Positions 1 to 7,900 of a stretch of DNA of 36,808 nucleotides are shown here, one piece after another; the first letter of the stretch is position 1, and each line of letters begins with the position of its first letter. The position numbers and the translations under genes are program-made. Origin of the DNA: Longimicrobiaceae bacterium (GTDB lineage: Bacteria; Gemmatimonadota; Gemmatimonadetes; Longimicrobiales; Longimicrobiaceae); assembly GCA_030146875.1 (NCBI GenBank), contig JASLAX010000077.1:1-36808 (forward strand). Reading direction: 5' to 3'. The notes under the pieces are model-generated. The model was not told where the DNA came from, searched no databases, and was given only the letters and a program-made list of their open reading frames with translations.

Positions 1-139
1 CCGTGCGGAACTGGCGGATCTGGCCCATGGTCGCGCGCACGTTGATGGTGGGCGCGGTGCTGGACCACGTCTGGGCCTCGGACGCGGCGGGCATGGCCAC
101 CAGGGCGGCGGCGGCCAGGAGGAGGGTGCGCTTGGTCAT
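1..139 (-). CDS. Secreted protein, N-terminal part only (runs off left edge)
   Basis: The visible 46 codons start at an ATG at 139 and read leftward to the window edge with no stop. The N-terminus is a textbook Sec signal peptide: MTKR, a hydrophobic LLLAAAALVAM core, then an Ala-rich PAASEAQ cleavage region, so the product is exported. The mature start (TWSSTAPTINVRATMG) hints at a beta-rich secreted domain, but too little is visible to name a family. The architecture recalls the other small exported proteins of the window (17899-18279 and 34364-34843). Upstream, a GAGAGA purine stretch lies about 6 nt before the ATG. Confidence is for a real exported coding start, not for function. Confidence 0.6.
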   Translation of the reverse strand, partial: MTKRTLLLAAAALVAMPAASEAQTWSSTAPTINVRATMGQIRQFRT

Positions 140-455
140 GGGGGTGTCTCTCGGGGGGTGGTGCGGTTACCGACGGCAGCCGGACGCCACGGGGGTTCCG
201 GGGCGGCATCGCCGTCGCCGACGGGGGGAAGCCGGTGCGGCTCCCCGGGGGTGCGAGAGCCCCGCGCCGGGGGGCGGCGGGGCCGGGAAACGCGCTGGGC
301 ACGGGTGCCGAAGCGCACGAATATGTGCGGGATGTCGTAGGGCCGCAAGCACTTCGCGGCCCATCTCCGGAGATCGGCCGGCGCGCTCCGGACGGCGCGC
401 TCCCTCCGGGACTCCGCGCTCCCGTCTCCGCCCCGGTGGCGTCTTCGGAAGCCGT
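140..455. other. Intergenic stretch with one weak hairpin
   Basis: No convincing gene was found here; both strands contain only GC-rich shadow frames. The one structure noted is a 7-bp GGGCCGC/GCGGCCC hairpin with a 9-nt loop at 340-362, about 94 bp past the stop of the PLP enzyme gene (which reads leftward). It could act as a weak terminator but has no T-tract. An AT-richer patch around 315-325 could hold a promoter for the exported protein at 1-139, but no pair of hexamers stands out. Confidence 0.35.
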
Positions 456-1616
456 TCAGCGGCGCGCGTCCAGGAGGGCCTCCACCACCCGGGCGTTCTC
501 GTCCACCGTGTTGTAGAAGTGGGGGGAGACGCGCACGTACGGCCCGCGCTTGTCCACCACGATGCGCCGCTGCGCCAGGGCCTCCACCGTCGGGCCGGAG
601 CGCTCGTCGTGCACCATGACGATCCCCGAGCGGCGCGCGGGGTCCGCGGCCATCCGCATCTCGAACCCGGCGTCCTGCAGCCGGGAGACGAGGTCGGCGG
701 TCAGCGCGCGGATGCGGGCGTAGACCCTCTCCTCGCCCGCCTCGGCGAAGATCTCCAGGCCGCCCAGGGCGGTGTAGACGGTGGGGATGGCGGGGGTGCC
801 CAGGGAGAAGCGGCCGGCGTCGTCGCGGAACTCCAGCTCGTCCACCCGGAACTGGAACTGGTCGCGGGCGCCGAACCACGACGCGATGGTGGGGCGCAGC
901 TCCGCGATGCGCTCCTCGCGCACCCACAGGAACGCGAGCCCCGGCCCGCCGAGCAGCCACTTGAGCGGCCCGCCCACGTACACGTCGGCCCCGCTCTCGC
1001 GCGGGTTCACGTCGATCTGCCCCACCGCCTGGTAGCCGTCCACCAGGAAGAGCGCGCCCACGTCGTGCGCGGCCTTCGCGATGGGCTCCAGCTCCTGCAC
1101 GTAGCCGGTGCCGTAGAAGACGTGGCTGGTCGCGACGATGGCGGTGCGCTCGTCCACGTACTCGGCCCACCGCTCCGGCGGCACGCCCACGCCGTCGTCG
1201 CTGGGGACGCGCACCACCTCCACGTCGCGCCGCGCGAGCCACTGGTAGACCAGGGTGGGGAAGTCCAGGTCGGCGACGACCACCCGGTTGCGGGTGGTGT
1301 GGTCCAGCGCCGAGGCGATGGAGGAGAGGGCGCCGGACACGCTGGGGGAGAGGGCGATCTCGTTCGGCCGCGCGTGGAACAGCGTGGCGACGCGCCCCTT
1401 CACCTCGTCGATGCGCCCCATCCACAGCTCGTACCACGCGGAAGCGCCCATGGTGTTCCAGAGCGCCTGGTACTCGCCCAGGTACCCCATCGACCGCCGC
1501 GACAGCGCGCCGAGCGAGCAGGAGTTCAGGTACGTGGAGGTGGAGAGGATGGGGAACTCGCTCCGCCACGCCTCCAGCTCCGGGTGCGGCACGCCGTCGT
1601 GGGGCTTCTGCGCCAT
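456..1616 (-). CDS. Aminotransferase class V-fold PLP-dependent enzyme
   Basis: A 386-residue cytoplasmic enzyme of the class V aminotransferase / cysteine desulfurase / kynureninase-like fold. What is visible: an N-terminal FPIL...YLNSCSLGALS segment typical of this fold, a cofactor-binding region with the conserved Asp in LFLVDGYQAVG (about residue 193), and the Schiff-base lysine in GGPLKWLLGGPG (about residue 219) followed by the Gly-rich stretch usual after it. The length matches kynureninase-like members, but the substrate cannot be told from sequence. I place the start at 1616 (MAQKP) because GGAG and AGGA lie just upstream; an in-frame ATG at 1634 would add MNGAGQ but has a poorer ribosome binding site. 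The gene stands alone, next to a GxxExxY cassette, so context gives no pathway. Confidence 0.85.
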   Translation of the reverse strand: MAQKPHDGVPHPELEAWRSEFPILSTSTYLNSCSLGALSRRSMGYLGEYQALWNTMGASAWYELWMGRIDEVKGRVATLFHARPNEIALSPSVSGALSSIASALDHTTRNRVVVADLDFPTLVYQWLARRDVEVVRVPSDDGVGVPPERWAEYVDERTAIVATSHVFYGTGYVQELEPIAKAAHDVGALFLVDGYQAVGQIDVNPRESGADVYVGGPLKWLLGGPGLAFLWVREERIAELRPTIASWFGARDQFQFRVDELEFRDDAGRFSLGTPAIPTVYTALGGLEIFAEAGEERVYARIRALTADLVSRLQDAGFEMRMAADPARRSGIVMVHDERSGPTVEALAQRRIVVDKRGPYVRVSPHFYNTVDENARVVEALLDARR

Positions 1617-1680
1617 CTGTCCTGCTCCATTCACGGTGAGTAGTGTTTCCTCCTGCGGACTTCTCGTGCCGCGAGTCCCC

Positions 1681-1720
1681 TTCTCACGCGGAGACGCGGA
1701 GGGCGCGGAGACGCGGAGAA
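1681..1720 (+). repeat. Left arm of CGCGGAG inverted repeat
   Basis: A 40-bp element made of four head-to-tail copies of an 8-9 bp unit, (A/G)CGCGGAG, preceded by TTCTC. It ends exactly at the stop codon of the GxxExxY gene (CTA at 1721-1723 on the plus strand). Its inverted partner at 2211-2250 matches it at 35 of 40 positions. Repeats of this sort are, to my knowledge, scattered in several GC-rich phyla near GxxExxY genes; that association is from memory and not tested here. Confidence 0.85.
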
Positions 1721-2155
1721 CTACGCCCGGTGATGCCGGTGCCGGTTCACCCTGAGGCGGGCGTTGGGATCTGGTGTGTAGTCGTTGACGATGCGGCGGA
1801 GCCCATCCTTCATCGTTGCGGCGCCAAAGTTGATCAGCAGTCCCACGGGAAGCTCCGGTAGACGCAGGTACGTGAGCACCTGTCGCGCGTGGACCGGCGC
1901 GAGCTTCTCCAACGACTTCACCTCTACGATCACCCTGTCCTCCACCAGCAAGTCCACGCGGAATCCCTCCTCGAACCGAACACCGTCGAGCTCGAATGTT
2001 ACCGGCTGCTGCCGACGAACCTTCAACCCGCTCTCCAGGAGCTTCCTCTCGAGCATGGCCTCGTACACGACCTCCAGCAGGCCGGGGCCGCGCCTTCGGT
2101 GGAGCCTGTACGCCGCTTCCACCACTTCCCCTGTCACAGCGTCGATGTCGCGCAT
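1721..2155 (-). CDS. GxxExxY protein (PD-(D/E)XK nuclease-like)
   Basis: A 144-residue protein carrying the family signature G-L-L-E-V-V-Y near residue 25, after the usual MRDIDAVTGEVVEAA N-terminal helix. A PD-(D/E)XK-like core follows: FRVDLLVED (acidic residue) and IVEVKS (E-x-K), then an Arg/Gln-rich HARQVLTYLR helix and the LPVGLLINFG strand. The function of this family is not established; the fold suggests a nuclease or a nuclease-derived protein. I chose the ATG at 2155 because homologues begin close to this helix; the open frame continues upstream to 2383 but reads like noise. No clear Shine-Dalgarno is present. The gene sits between two inverted 40-bp repeats, and its stop codon touches the left one, so gene and repeats may form a single unit. 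Confidence 0.85.
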   Translation of the reverse strand: MRDIDAVTGEVVEAAYRLHRRRGPGLLEVVYEAMLERKLLESGLKVRRQQPVTFELDGVRFEEGFRVDLLVEDRVIVEVKSLEKLAPVHARQVLTYLRLPELPVGLLINFGAATMKDGLRRIVNDYTPDPNARLRVNRHRHHRA

Positions 2156-2210
2156 GAACCGATCATAACGAGGAGGGGGCGCAGCCAACCGATCGAGCCT
2201 GCCTTCGTGC

Positions 2211-2250
2211 ACCTCCGCGTCTCCGCTTCCTCCGCGTCTCCGCGTGAAAA
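2211..2250 (-). repeat. Right arm of CGCGGAG inverted repeat
   Basis: Inverted partner of the element at 1681-1720. Read on the minus strand it starts TTTTCACGCGGAG and carries the same fourfold CGCGGAG series. Of 40 positions, 35 agree with the left arm; the differences are at positions 3, 23, 24, 39 and 40. It lies 55 bp upstream of the GxxExxY start codon, so it could also hold regulatory sites for that gene. Confidence 0.85.
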
Positions 2251-2328
2251 AGCGCAGCAAGCTACGCCCACCGGAACCAGCGGCGAAAGACCCGGGGCAC
2301 GGCCGAACCGCGAGGGGGTAGCAGGGGC

Positions 2329-3495
2329 ATGACCTCCACCCTCCTGCCGACCGAGATCTCGGACCGCATCCGCTCGCGCGCACGCGAGATGGGCTTCGAT
2401 GCCGTGGGCATCGCGCCGGTGGGGGCGAGCGCGCACGGGGAGGCGTATCAGCGGTGGGTGGCGGCGGGGATGCACGGCGAGATGGCGTACCTGGCGCGCG
2501 AGGACGCGGTGGCGAAGCGGCGCGACCCGGCGGTGCTGGTCCCCGGCGCCCGCTCGGCCGTCGTCGTCGCGCTCAACTACCATCCGCCCGGGGACGCGCC
2601 GGCGCCCTCGTCCGCCGACGCGTCGCGGGCGGTGTTCGCGCGATACGCCCGGAACGAGGACTACCACGAGATGATGAAGGAGCGCCTGATCGCGCTCCAG
2701 GACTGGATCTCGGCGGAGCTGACGCCGGTCGGCGGGCGGGCGTACGTGGACACCGGGGCGGTGCTGGAGCGGGAGCTGGCGCAGCGGGCGGGGATCGGGT
2801 GGGCGGGGCGCAACACCATGCTCGTCCAGCCCGGCCGGGGGTCGTACTTCTTCCTGGGCGTCGTCCTCCTGGACGTGGAGCTGTCGTACGACGAGCCCTT
2901 CGAGGCGGACCGCTGCGGGACGTGCGCGGCCTGCGTCTCCGCCTGTCCCACCGGCGCCCTCCTGGGCCGCGACGGGACGGGCGCGCCGGTGATGGACGCG
3001 CGACGCTGCATCTCGTACCTCACCATCGAGCACCGCGGGCCGATCCCCCGCGAGCTGCGCCCGCGGATGGGGAACCGCGTCTACGGCTGCGACATCTGCC
3101 AGGAGGTGTGCCCCTGGAACTCGTTCTCCACCGACACGGCCGAGGACGCGTTCCTCCCCCGCGCGGGGGTGGACGGGGCGTCGCTGATCGAGCTGATGGG
3201 GATGACGCAGGAGGAGTTCTCGCGGCGCTTCAAGGGCTCGCCGGTGAAGCGGACGAAGCGGCGGGGGCTGCTGCGGAACGTCGCGATCGCGCTGGGGAAC
3301 TGGGGCTCGGTCGAGGCGGTGCCGGCGCTGGCTTCCGCGCTCTCCGACGAGGAGCCGCTGGTGAGAGGCCATGCGGCGTGGGCGCTGGGGCGGATCCCCG
3401 ACCAACGCGCCGTGGACGCGCTCCGCGAGCGGCTGGCCCTGGAGGGGGACGAGTGGGTGATCTCCGAGATCGAATCGTCGCTCGGGGAGGACTGA
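2329..3495 (+). CDS. queG: Epoxyqueuosine reductase
   Basis: This enzyme makes queuosine in tRNA by reducing epoxyqueuosine; it is a cytoplasmic cobalamin and [4Fe-4S] enzyme. The 388 residues contain the DUF1730-like N-terminal domain (LNYHPPGDA, YARNEDYH), a conserved Asp in YVDTGAVLER (D141) and two ferredoxin-type clusters: C196-x2-C199-x2-C202-x3-C206 and C254-x2-C257-x3-C261 (CDICQEVCPW), with C227 between them. The C-terminus has HEAT-like repeats (VRGHAAWALGRI, then AVDALRERL) that bind tRNA in characterised homologues. Length and order match the family. The start at 2329 follows AGGGGG and GCAGGGG. A 56-bp section (3274-3329, encoding NVAIALGNWGSVEAVPAL) recurs at 4782-4837 beyond the neighbouring M23 gene. 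Confidence 0.95.
   Translation: MTSTLLPTEISDRIRSRAREMGFDAVGIAPVGASAHGEAYQRWVAAGMHGEMAYLAREDAVAKRRDPAVLVPGARSAVVVALNYHPPGDAPAPSSADASRAVFARYARNEDYHEMMKERLIALQDWISAELTPVGGRAYVDTGAVLERELAQRAGIGWAGRNTMLVQPGRGSYFFLGVVLLDVELSYDEPFEADRCGTCAACVSACPTGALLGRDGTGAPVMDARRCISYLTIEHRGPIPRELRPRMGNRVYGCDICQEVCPWNSFSTDTAEDAFLPRAGVDGASLIELMGMTQEEFSRRFKGSPVKRTKRRGLLRNVAIALGNWGSVEAVPALASALSDEEPLVRGHAAWALGRIPDQRAVDALRERLALEGDEWVISEIESSLGED
3274..3329 (+). repeat. Direct repeat copy A, inside queG
   Basis: This 56-bp segment of queG matches 4782-4837 at 55 of 56 positions in the same orientation; the only difference is GGCGGTG versus GGCCGTG. The two copies bracket the M23 peptidase gene. This copy is in the intact reading frame and is presumably the source or the functional survivor. 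Confidence 0.9.
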
Positions 3496-3609
3496 CGGCC
3501 GATCGGGAAGAACGGGGATGGCCTTGCGGAGCTCGCCCGGTCCCGCCGGGTCCAGGCGGAACGGTGGGCATGCGGGCGGTCGCGAACATCGAGCTCCACC
3601 GGGGCCGAG

Positions 3610-4716
3610 CTACCGGTGCGCGCCCGCTCTCGGCGGGTCCTGGTCGAGCACCTGCACCTTCAGGCGGGGTGTACCGTCGAGAGACGGTGTACCGGCCGTT
3701 CCGGCGGGAGCCGCCGCCGCCAGCAGCGTGAAGGGTTCGGTCCAGATGCGCGTGCCGTCTTGGTACACCTGGATCTCCCACGCCCCGGCCTCGGTGCGCG
3801 CGCCACGCACCGGGACGTCCACCACCAGGTAGCGCATGCTGAGCGAAGCACCGACCGGCACCAGCACCACGTCGCCGCTCGCCCCTCCCGGCCCGCGCAG
3901 CTCGAACCGGATCGTGCCCGCCCGCTGGTTGGTGACCTGGAGCCAGAACCGGAAGCCGGCTGCATCCAGCGGATAGGCGCGGAGGGTGGGTGGCCGTTCC
4001 AGCAGCACCGCCCGCGTGAGCGGCTGGTCGGTCAGGCCGGCATCCGTCACCATGAACGAGTCCTGGTAGGCGAGCTGCTCCGCCCACAGGCTCTGCGTCG
4101 TGGACGAGCACGGGCCCGTGAACGGCTCGACCGCAACGCCGTGCCTGCGCACCTCGAAGTGCAGGTGCGGCCAGTTGGACCGGCCCGAGCTGCCCACCAG
4201 TCCAAGCACCGCACCCCGCGCCACCTGCTCTCCCGTCGTGACCGCGACGGAGCCACGGCGGAGGTGGCCGTAGATGGTGGTCAGGCCGCCGGGGTGCGAG
4301 ATCTCCACGTAGTTCCCGAAGCCGCCGCCGTCGGGGTTGTCCCACGTGGTGTTGCGATCGGGACGTCCGTCGCCGGCCGACTTCACGACCCCGGCCGCGG
4401 CGGCGACGGCCGGAACCCCCTCGTCCTGCACCCGGAAGTTGCGCAGCAGGATGTCGATGCCCCGGTGGCCGTCGTACGTCTTGCCGCCGCACGCCCAGTC
4501 CCGGACACCGCTCCCCTGCTCGTGGTCGATGTACGCGCCATAGAACACGTCCGCCATCGGCGTGCCCGCGATGGGCGCCGCGAACGCGGCCCCCTCCCCC
4601 GCCGCCGGCCCGGTGGAGTCGGTGCACGCGGCCAGGACCGCGAGCGCGAGGGGTGCGCCCAAGCGGCGCGCGGCGGAGTTGGTTGCGCTCAAGATCGTGT
4701 GGAGGCGATGGAGCAT
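3610..4716 (-). CDS. M23-family peptidase, predicted lipoprotein
   Basis: A 368-residue protein with a signal sequence ending in a lipobox (L-A-A-C, lipidated C31), so it should be membrane-anchored and act in the periplasm on peptidoglycan or a similar cross-linked peptide. The LytM/M23 zinc site is visible: H84-x3-D88 (HRGID), H151 in YGHL, and the H184-L-H186 pair in PHLHFEV. A C-terminal domain of about 150 residues (LTRAVLLERPP to the end) looks like an Ig-like or beta-sandwich accessory domain. GGAG lies about 12 nt before the start. The gene is flanked on both sides by queG-derived sequence, as if it had arrived by recombination at the queG 3' end. It lies convergent to queG and downstream of the RHS gene on the same strand. 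Confidence 0.88.
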   Translation of the reverse strand: MLHRLHTILSATNSAARRLGAPLALAVLAACTDSTGPAAGEGAAFAAPIAGTPMADVFYGAYIDHEQGSGVRDWACGGKTYDGHRGIDILLRNFRVQDEGVPAVAAAAGVVKSAGDGRPDRNTTWDNPDGGGFGNYVEISHPGGLTTIYGHLRRGSVAVTTGEQVARGAVLGLVGSSGRSNWPHLHFEVRRHGVAVEPFTGPCSSTTQSLWAEQLAYQDSFMVTDAGLTDQPLTRAVLLERPPTLRAYPLDAAGFRFWLQVTNQRAGTIRFELRGPGGASGDVVLVPVGASLSMRYLVVDVPVRGARTEAGAWEIQVYQDGTRIWTEPFTLLAAAAPAGTAGTPSLDGTPRLKVQVLDQDPPRAGAHR

Positions 4717-4781
4717 GACCGACGAACTCCCGGGGCTCCTCGTGAACGCGCCAGGCAGCGACGGTGTGACGACTCGTTCCT

Positions 4782-4860
4782 CGGAACGTCGCGATCGCGC
4801 TGGGGAACTGGGGCTCGGTCGAGGCCGTGCCGGCGCTCCGCGCTCTGAAAGCTGACGGCC
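4782..4860 (+). pseudogene. queG 3'-end remnant (direct repeat copy B)
   Basis: Positions 4782-4837 repeat 55 of 56 bases of queG 3274-3329. After a 5-bp loss, CCGCGCTCT also matches (queG 3335-3343). The sequence then jumps to GCTGACGGCCGGATCCGGGAAG, which resembles the end of queG and its downstream sequence (GACTGACGGCCGATCGGGAAG, from 3489). It therefore looks like a queG tail with an internal deletion, not an independent HEAT protein. It lies between the start of the M23 gene and the stop of the RHS gene, both transcribed on the opposite strand, and has no start codon of its own near the match. Confidence 0.75.
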
Positions 4861-4957
4861 GGATCCGGGAAGCGGTCGAGCGCATCGGCGCCGTCCCGGG
4901 CGTCACGATTGCCGTCCACGCTGCCCGCTCGCGCGCCCCCGCCTGCGGATCTCGCGC

Positions 4958-7900
4958 CTATCGGCACTCGCAGGGCTCCCCGAGCAGCTTCCAGATCGAC
5001 GTGGGCAGCGACGCGAAGCCGGCCGTGTTGTACCAGAAGTTGGACTTGGACGCGGCCTTCGCCACCTGGGCCAGGTCGCCGCCCTTCTTCTCCATCATCT
5101 CCTCGAACGTCTTCATGCCCGTGTTCCGGAACGTCCCGAAGCGGAACGCCTTCTTCATGAAGTTCCGGGTCTGGACCATCTCTTTCACGCGGTCGGCCTG
5201 GGTGGCGCCCCGGATCATCGGGAGCAGCAGCTTGCCCGAGGCGAAGTACCCGGCGCGCAGCGCCCCGCCCGTGAGCGAGAGCGCGGCGCCGGCGTAGTAG
5301 CCGAACGTGTACTCCGGCGAGCAGCGGTCCACCAGGTCCTCCACCCCCGTGTGCTTCCGCCACTCGGCGCCCAGGCCGAACGTGATCGAGTCCGTCATCC
5401 CGGCCACCGCGTTCACCAGCTCGTCGCGCGTGTTGATGTCCAGCACCGACCAGAGCCCCAGGCGGTCCGCGCGGTTCACCGGGTCCCCGGACGCGTAGCG
5501 GTACAGGTTCGTCTCGCCTCCCTCCAGCCCCAGCGGGTCGGGGCACGTCCACCGCCCCAGCTCCGGGTCGTAGTCGCGGACGCCGAAGCGCACCAGCCCC
5601 GTGTCCGCGTCCCACAGCCCCCCCGCGAACCCGAACGGGTGCAGGCCCGGCCGGGTGTCGCCCAGCAGCTCGCCGTACGGGCCGAAGTCCATCCGCCGCA
5701 CCACCTCGCCCGTGACGGTGTCCACCACCAGGCGCGGGCTCCCCAGGTGGTCCGCGACCACGCGCAGCGAGCGCCCGTCGCGGACCAGGTACGAGGGTGC
5801 CCCGCCGCGCTCGCCGTGCACCATCTCCATCGCCACGCGCCCCTCGGCGTCCAGCTCCGCGGCCGGGAGCGGGCCGATCGCGTAGAGCCAGGCGCGCTCC
5901 AGCCGCCCGCCGACGCGCCGCCCCATCCGGCGTCCCTCCCCATCCAGCACGTACCCGATGGCCCCTGCCGGGGTCTCGGCGCCCAGGAGGTTGCCGAGCG
6001 GGTCGTACTCCAGCGCGACGCGGGCGCCGGTGGCGCCGTCCACCCGCTCGCGCAGCTCGCCGGCCGGGGTGTGGGAGATCGTCCGGGTGCCCGCGCGCAC
6101 CACCCGGTCGCGCGCGTCGCAGGCCTCCTCGTGCGCGACGCCGTCCGTACCGACCCGCCGGACCCGGCTGCCGTGCGCGTCGTAGGCGTACGACGCGGTG
6201 GGCCGGCCGTCGGTGCGCGCCTCCACCAGCCGTCCCACCTCGTCGTAGTCGTACGCGTGCACGCGCGTCTCGCCCTCGACGGTCTCGCTCCACTCGCGGA
6301 TGCGCCCCACGGGGTCCCGGCGGTACGCGGCGTCCCACAGCACCCCGAGCGGCCCCTCCGCCCGGTGGCGCTCCACGCGGCCCAGCGCGTCGCGGGTCCA
6401 CGTCTCCCGGATGCCGCCGAGCCGGGCCGCGGCCACGGCCCCGGAGGCGTCGCGCTCCAGCCGCAGGTCGCCGAGGCGGACCGGCAGGCCGTCGCCGTCG
6501 CGCTCCACCTCCACGGGCGGCCGGCCCGCGACCGACCACCACGCCGGCTGCAGGTCGTCGCCGTAGCCGACCTCCAGCGTCCCCTCGACCGGCCCCTCCC
6601 ACTCGGCCCGGGTGGGAAGCTCGCCGTCGTACCCGTACCGGACCGTCACGCCGCCGGGCGCCGTCACCGAGGCCAGCCTGCCGGCCTCGTCGTGGGCGTG
6701 CCCGATGGTGCCGTGGGGCAGGTGCAGGGCGACCAGCCGGTGCGTCCCGCCGTAGTCCATCTCGACCGTCGCGCCGCCGGGCCGCTCGATGCGCCGCACC
6801 CATCCGTCGGCGTCGTACTCCGTCCGGGTCTCCGCCGGCCCCTCCCCCTCCACGGCGGGCGCGAGGTGCGAGACGGTACGCCCGGCGGCGTCGAATCGGA
6901 GGCGGTGCGCGGGCCGCCCAGGGGGCACCACCTCCACCGCCCGCTCCCCGGCCGGGTACACCAGCCGCAGCTCCCCGCCCGCGGCGTCGCTCACCCGGAC
7001 CTCGCCCTCCGCGTGCGCGAAGCGGGTGCGGCGCCCCAGCGCGTCCACGAACGCGGCGAGCCGGCCCGCCGCGTCGCGCTCCCACGAGACGCCGGCCCCG
7101 GCGCGCTCCACCCCTGCCAGCCGGCCCGCCGCGTCGTAGCGGTGGAGCCGCGGGGGCGCGTCGCCCGTCCGGCTCTCCACCAGGCGCCCGCGCTCGTCGA
7201 AACGCAGGCGCCGCACCCGTCCCTCCGGGGAGATGACGAGGGTCTCCCGGGCGGGGACGTCCACCTCCATCCGCCACTCGCGCTCGCCCACCCGCCACCG
7301 GTCCACGCGCCGCAGCAGCCCCACGGACCGCTCGGGATCGGCGGGCTCGTCGCTGCGGGAGAGGGTGGTGGCGAGCGACAGCCCGGACGGCGTGGTGACC
7401 GTGGTGGAGCGCGGGATCGGCGCCCCCATCCCCCAGCGGGGGTCCGGCGCCATGGTCACCTCCACGCGCATCCCGTCCGGGAGCACGGCGACCTGGCTCC
7501 CGTCCTCGGCCATGCGGCGCACCACCGTCCCGCCGCCGCAGCAGGTGGAGGTCCGCACCCGTCCGCCCGCCGCGGGGCGCTCCACGGCGTACCCGGCCTC
7601 GCGGCCGGCGGCGCTCACCGTGCGGACACGGTGGCCGCCCTCGACGGGGAAGCGCACCAGGTCGATGCCGGCGCCGCCGGGGCCGCGCTCGCGGACCAGG
7701 CGGCCGCTGCCGTCCCAGGCCGCCTCGTGCTCGCCCCCGTCGCGGTCGGTGAAGCGCGACAGCAGGCCCCCCGCCGCGTACGCGCAGCGCGCGGAGGTGC
7801 CGTCCGGGAGCGTCACGGCCGCGAGCCACCCGTCGGCGTCCACCTCCAGCGCCGTGCGCGCGCCGTCGGGCGCCACGACCGCGGAGGGGGAGCCGTCCGC

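Noticed and set aside
1635..1680. Insertion sequence ends next to the GxxExxY cassette
   Set aside because: No transposase frame is present, and I could not see a target-site duplication flanking the two 40-bp repeats.
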